Shown in pieces: positions 60,825-64,000 of a DNA stretch of 64,000 bases. The notes beneath the pieces are model-generated. The model saw only the letters and a list, made by a program, of their open reading frames with translations, ran no database searches and was not told the DNA's origin. The stretch is from DASRJG01 sp032124015. Lineage in GTDB: Bacteria > Acidobacteriota > Polarisedimenticolia > Polarisedimenticolales > DASRJG01. The position numbers and the translations under genes were made by a program. Position 1 is the first letter of the stretch. The number at the start of each line of letters is the position of its first letter. The stretch covers positions 1 to 64,000 of the forward strand of contig JAQBEH010000088.1 in assembly GCA_032124015.1 (NCBI GenBank), in the 5' to 3' direction.

Positions 60825-61181
60825 ATGGCCGAGGGCCCGAACCGCAAGCACAGACCAGGGCGCGCGAAGCGTCGCATCATGGTGAAATACGGCCTCTCGA
60901 CAGCGGACAAGACCGCCTTCACGAAGAACCTCTCAGAAACCGGACTGTTCATCCTGACCAACCAGGTCTTCAAACCGGGGACGACGATTCACGTTCAGCT
61001 CCAGTTTCCCCAGGAGACCGTCAGCATGTGGGCCCAAGTCATGCGGGCGAAGGTGGTCCCAGCGCAGCTGGCCCACGTTCTCGAATGCGGGATGGGGGTG
61101 CACTTCATCGACCCGCCCCACGACTGGAAGACTTTCTTTCTCGAATGGAAAAAGAAGGCCGGAGTCATCGAAGAAACATAG
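60825..61181 (+). CDS. PilZ-domain protein
   Basis: A 118-residue single PilZ domain, a c-di-GMP receptor fold. The RxxxR element (RAKRRIMVKYG) is followed by the NLSETGLFI (D/NxSxxG) motif, both needed for c-di-GMP binding, with FIDPPHDWKTFF near the C-terminus. It may act on pili or motility; the pilT-like gene of this window is far away. The ATG at 60825 has GGGGGGAG upstream. Confidence 0.85.
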   Translation: MAEGPNRKHRPGRAKRRIMVKYGLSTADKTAFTKNLSETGLFILTNQVFKPGTTIHVQLQFPQETVSMWAQVMRAKVVPAQLAHVLECGMGVHFIDPPHDWKTFFLEWKKKAGVIEET

Positions 61182-61190
61182 GCCTCGAAA

Positions 61191-61237
61191 CCCCTATATC
61201 TTGTGGCACGTTCCTTTCATACCCCGATATTTTGTGT
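61191..61237 (+). promoter_or_regulatory. Two NrdR-like boxes upstream of nrdJ
   Basis: CCCCTATATCTTGTGG (61191-61206) matches the NrdR consensus ACACWATATCTWGTGT at 13 of 16 positions, and CCCCGATATTTTGTGT (61222-61237) at about 12. Their starts are 31 bases apart, three helical turns, which is the spacing NrdR uses. They lie directly before the promoter of a ribonucleotide reductase, the classic NrdR target. Confidence 0.7.
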
Positions 61238-61246
61238 AATTCACGC

Positions 61247-61276
61247 TTGACACGTCCTTTCTCGTCCTGCTATCAC
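61247..61276 (+). promoter_or_regulatory. Sigma-70-type promoter of nrdJ
   Basis: TTGACA (61247-61252), 18 bases, TATCAC (61271-61276). The -35 is perfect and 10 bases below the second NrdR-like box. Predicted start near 61283 leaves a leader of about 125 bases with no recognised riboswitch. Confidence 0.5.
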
Positions 61277-61407
61277 AGACGAGCTTCGGACGGGATTCGC
61301 TGAGGAGCTCTCGGGTGGGATGCGGCTCTTCTGTGAAATGAGATGAAACCCTCGCGCCTTTCTTCCACCGGAAGTCGCGTGAGCCAGCAATCAGGAGGAC
61401 GCCAACG

Positions 61408-64000
61408 ATGCTTGAGCGCGAGCCGAGACCCGCGAAGGACGATCGCTCGGTCCAAGTTTCCGGGGAAAGGAACACCGCAAAATCCTCGACCCCGAGCCCC
61501 CGCGACGGGATGCGCTTCGCGCGCCGCTTCACGAAACAGGGCGTCCATCCCTACGACGAGGTCGAGTGGGAGCTCAGGGACGCCGTGATCTCCTCCGGTT
61601 CGGGGGAGGTCGCCTTCGAGCAGCGCAACGTCGAGGTGCCGAAATTCTGGTCGCAGCTGGCCACGAACGTCGTCGCGCAGAAGTACTTTCGGGGCCCCTT
61701 GGGAAGCCCGGAGCGCGAGCACTCGGTGAGGCAACTGCTCGACCGCGTGGCCAAAACAGCAGTTCAGTGGGGGCGAGAGGGGAACTACTTCGCGACCGTC
61801 GAAGACTCCGAGATCTTCGAGTCCGAGTTGACCCACCTGCTGCTCCACCAGATGGTCTCTTTCAACTCGCCGGTCTGGTTCAACTGCGGCGTCGAAGCGC
61901 ACCCGCAGGTGTCGGCGTGCTTCATCAACGCCGTGCAGGACACGATGCCGTCGATCCTCGAACTGGCCAAGACCGAGGGGATGCTCTTCAAGTACGGCTC
62001 GGGCACCGGTTCGAACCTCTCCGCGATCCGCTCGTCGCGCGAACACCTGGCCGGCGGAGGCACCGCGTCGGGGCCGGTTTCGTTCATGAAGGGGTACGAC
62101 GCGTTCGCCGGCGTGATCAAGTCGGGAGGCAAGACGCGCCGCGCGGCGAAGATGGTGATCCTGAACGTCGATCACCCGGACATTGAAGATTTCATCCATT
62201 CGAAGGCCGACGAAGAGAAGAAAGCCTGGGCCTTGATCGACGCCGGTTACTCGGGCGAGTTCAACGTCCACGGCGGCGCCTACGATTCCGTGTTCTTCCA
62301 GAACGCGAATCACTCGATCCGCGTGACCGACGAGTTCATGCGCGCGGTCGTTTCGGACGGCGAGTGGGTCACGCGCGCGGTCACGACCGGTAAGCCGATG
62401 GGCACCTATCGCGCCCGCAACCTGCTCCGCGACATGGCTGAGGCGGCCTGGATCTGCGGCGATCCCGGGATTCAGTACGACACGACCATCAACACGTGGC
62501 ACACCTCGCCGAACAGCGGTCGGATCAACGCGTCGAACCCGTGCTCCGAGTACATGTACCTCGATGATTCGGCGTGTAATCTGGCCTCCTTGAACCTGAT
62601 GCGCTTTCGCCGCCCCGACGGAGAGTTCGACATCGAGGCCTTCCGCCACGCGGTCGAGGTGACGTCCACCGCGATGGAGATCTGGGTGGACAACGCGTCC
62701 TACCCGACGCCCGCGATCGGAAAGAACTCGCACGATTTCAGGCCGCTGGGCCTGGGGTACGCCAATCTCGGCGCGCTCCTGATGGCGCGCGGGCTTCCCT
62801 ACGATAGCGATTCCGGCCGCGCCTACGCGGCGACCATCACCGCGCTCATGTGCGGCGAGGCCTACGCCACCTCGGCGAAGATCGCGGCGCACAAGCAGCC
62901 CTTCGCGGGCTACGAGCGGAACCGCGAGCCGTTCCTTAGCGTCATGCGCAAGCACAAGTCGCTCGTCGACGGGATCGACGGCCAGTTGGTTCCGCCCGAT
63001 CTGCTCTCCTCCGCGCGCTCCTCGTGGGCCGACGTCGTCACCCTGGGGACCGAGCACGGCTTTAGGAACGGCCAGGCCACGGTTCTGGCGCCGACCGGGA
63101 CGATTGCCTTCATGATGGATTGCGACACCACCGGCATCGAGCCCGACATCTCTTTGGTCAAGTACAAGAAGCTCGTCGGCGGCGGCGTCTTCAAGATCGT
63201 CAACAATACCGTGCCCCTCGCGTTGAAGAAGCTGGGCTACGCCCACGACGCCATCCAGGGCATCGTCGACTTCATCAACGAAAACGACACCATCGAAGGC
63301 GCGCCGGGGTTGAAGGACGAGCACCTCCCCATCTTCGACTGCGCGTTCAAGCCGATGAAGGGGACCCGCACGATTCAGTACATGGGGCACGTCAAGATGA
63401 TGGCCGCCGCCCAGCCGTTCCTGTCGGGCGCGATTTCGAAGACGGTCAACATGCCGCACGATACGACCATCGAGGAGATCGAAAAGACCTACATCGAGGC
63501 CTGGAGGATGGGGCTGAAGGCGATCGCGATCTACCGCGACGGCTGCAAGCGAAGCCAGCCTCTTTCGACCGGAAAGGACGAGACCACGATCGCAGCGTTG
63601 GCGACGGCCCTCGAGCCGCTCGCGCGCCGCCGCAAGCTCCCCGACACACGCCGGTCGGTGACGCACAAGTTCTCGGTAGCCGGCTTCGACGGCTACATCA
63701 CGGTGGGGCTGTTCGACGACGGCCAGCCCGGCGAGATCTTCGTTACTCTCGGAAAAGCCGGTTCGACGTTGGCCGGTTTCGCCGACGCCTTCGCCACCGC
63801 GATCTCGTTCTCGCTCCAGCACGGCGTCGAGCTGCGGTTCCTCGTGGACAAGTTCACCCACGTCCGCTTCGAACCGTCCGGGTTCACCGGGAACCCGCAG
63901 ATTCCCATCGCCAAGTCCATCGTCGACTACGTCTTCCGCTGGATGGCGATCCAGTTCCTCCCGAAGGAAGAGCAGCCGTCGATAGCCGGCAACGGCAACG
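61408..64000 (+). CDS. nrdJ: Vitamin B12-dependent ribonucleotide reductase (class II), 3' truncated by window end
   Basis: The first 864 codons of an adenosylcobalamin-dependent ribonucleotide reductase making deoxynucleotides for DNA. After about 35 poorly conserved residues the catalytic barrel begins. Seen are QMVSFNSPVWFNCGV, then QVSACFINAVQDTM (first redox cysteine region), the active-site loop NPCSEYMYLDDSACNLASLN with Asn, radical Cys and Glu, and VLAPTGTIAFMMDCDTTGIEPD. A later segment resembles the C-terminal part of long NrdJ proteins (RRKLPDTRRSVTHKFSVAG). The ATG at 61408 has AGGAGGA 8 bases upstream. NrdR-like boxes upstream imply nucleotide-dependent repression. No stop is reached by base 64000. 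Confidence 0.95.
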   Translation, partial: MLEREPRPAKDDRSVQVSGERNTAKSSTPSPRDGMRFARRFTKQGVHPYDEVEWELRDAVISSGSGEVAFEQRNVEVPKFWSQLATNVVAQKYFRGPLGSPEREHSVRQLLDRVAKTAVQWGREGNYFATVEDSEIFESELTHLLLHQMVSFNSPVWFNCGVEAHPQVSACFINAVQDTMPSILELAKTEGMLFKYGSGTGSNLSAIRSSREHLAGGGTASGPVSFMKGYDAFAGVIKSGGKTRRAAKMVILNVDHPDIEDFIHSKADEEKKAWALIDAGYSGEFNVHGGAYDSVFFQNANHSIRVTDEFMRAVVSDGEWVTRAVTTGKPMGTYRARNLLRDMAEAAWICGDPGIQYDTTINTWHTSPNSGRINASNPCSEYMYLDDSACNLASLNLMRFRRPDGEFDIEAFRHAVEVTSTAMEIWVDNASYPTPAIGKNSHDFRPLGLGYANLGALLMARGLPYDSDSGRAYAATITALMCGEAYATSAKIAAHKQPFAGYERNREPFLSVMRKHKSLVDGIDGQLVPPDLLSSARSSWADVVTLGTEHGFRNGQATVLAPTGTIAFMMDCDTTGIEPDISLVKYKKLVGGGVFKIVNNTVPLALKKLGYAHDAIQGIVDFINENDTIEGAPGLKDEHLPIFDCAFKPMKGTRTIQYMGHVKMMAAAQPFLSGAISKTVNMPHDTTIEEIEKTYIEAWRMGLKAIAIYRDGCKRSQPLSTGKDETTIAALATALEPLARRRKLPDTRRSVTHKFSVAGFDGYITVGLFDDGQPGEIFVTLGKAGSTLAGFADAFATAISFSLQHGVELRFLVDKFTHVRFEPSGFTGNPQIPIAKSIVDYVFRWMAIQFLPKEEQPSIAGNGN

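Noticed and set aside
61204..61219. Possible sigma-54 promoter TGGCACG-N4-TTTC before nrdJ
   Set aside because: The invariant -12 GC is TC, and the site lies within the NrdR-box pair with a good TTGACA promoter just below.
61280..61407. Cobalamin riboswitch in the nrdJ leader
   Set aside because: The leader is only about 125 bases and lacks a recognisable B12 box; regulation by NrdR explains the region better. A covariance-model scan would settle it.

Overview
This is a 64 kb, GC-rich stretch of bacterial chromosome. It is gene-dense on both strands, with many 1-4 base gene overlaps and GTG/TTG starts. The organism is Gram-negative, because there is a phosphate-selective porin, a probable lipoprotein and a MacAB-type envelope exporter. 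Gene style, including a receptor-plug-like segment inside a VIT/VWA protein, suggests an Acidobacteriota-like free-living bacterium. That placement is inference: no rRNA or tRNA gene was seen to anchor it.

Layout. 1-1046 has no convincing gene. 1047-6725: a PIG-L deacetylase, a secreted dockerin protein beside a cohesin lipoprotein, an NtrB/NtrC-like two-component pair and dCMP deaminase. 6745-6993: a self-contained mini-gene for a 21-residue lysine/alanine peptide. 7020-10025: a PilT-like ATPase and two cyclophilin isomerases. 9974-19551: one long minus-strand phosphate operon (porin, pstSCAB, phoU, phoB, phoR) with a candidate Pho box upstream. 19647-25891: a DUF2911 protein, exopolyphosphatase, a second lysine-rich mini-gene, polyphosphate kinase and an NtrC-like regulator with an atypical receiver. 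Phosphate sensing, uptake and polyphosphate synthesis and breakdown are therefore contiguous.

26080-35910 is mixed housekeeping: a small basic protein, a TlpA-like thioredoxin, family-5 uracil-DNA glycosylase, a HAD phosphatase, a UbiA/amidohydrolase pair that may belong to futalosine menaquinone synthesis, a YkgJ protein, an ABC-F ATPase and a Uma2 protein. 36833-38220 is a small accessory island of two toxin-antitoxin pairs with an integron attC-like site and a half-site, but no integrase in view. 38653-51689 holds a VOC protein, an M20 hydrolase, a GT-C membrane protein, a MacAB-type operon with a tandem-duplicated permease, RmuC, a 2-oxoacid:acceptor oxidoreductase with a beta-gamma fusion, and a GST. 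51727-60790 holds the VIT/VWA protein, a methyltransferase, an XRE-TPR regulator coupled to a secreted beta-propeller protein, a Phd/ParE-type toxin-antitoxin pair, TrmJ-like and QueG. The window closes with a PilZ protein and the start of a B12-dependent ribonucleotide reductase behind two NrdR-like boxes.

The points most worth a second look are the twin lysine-rich mini-genes with matching -35 and -10 hexamers and 16 bp spacing, the adjacent cohesin and dockerin genes, the attC-like toxin-antitoxin island, and several perfect palindromes placed on stop codons.
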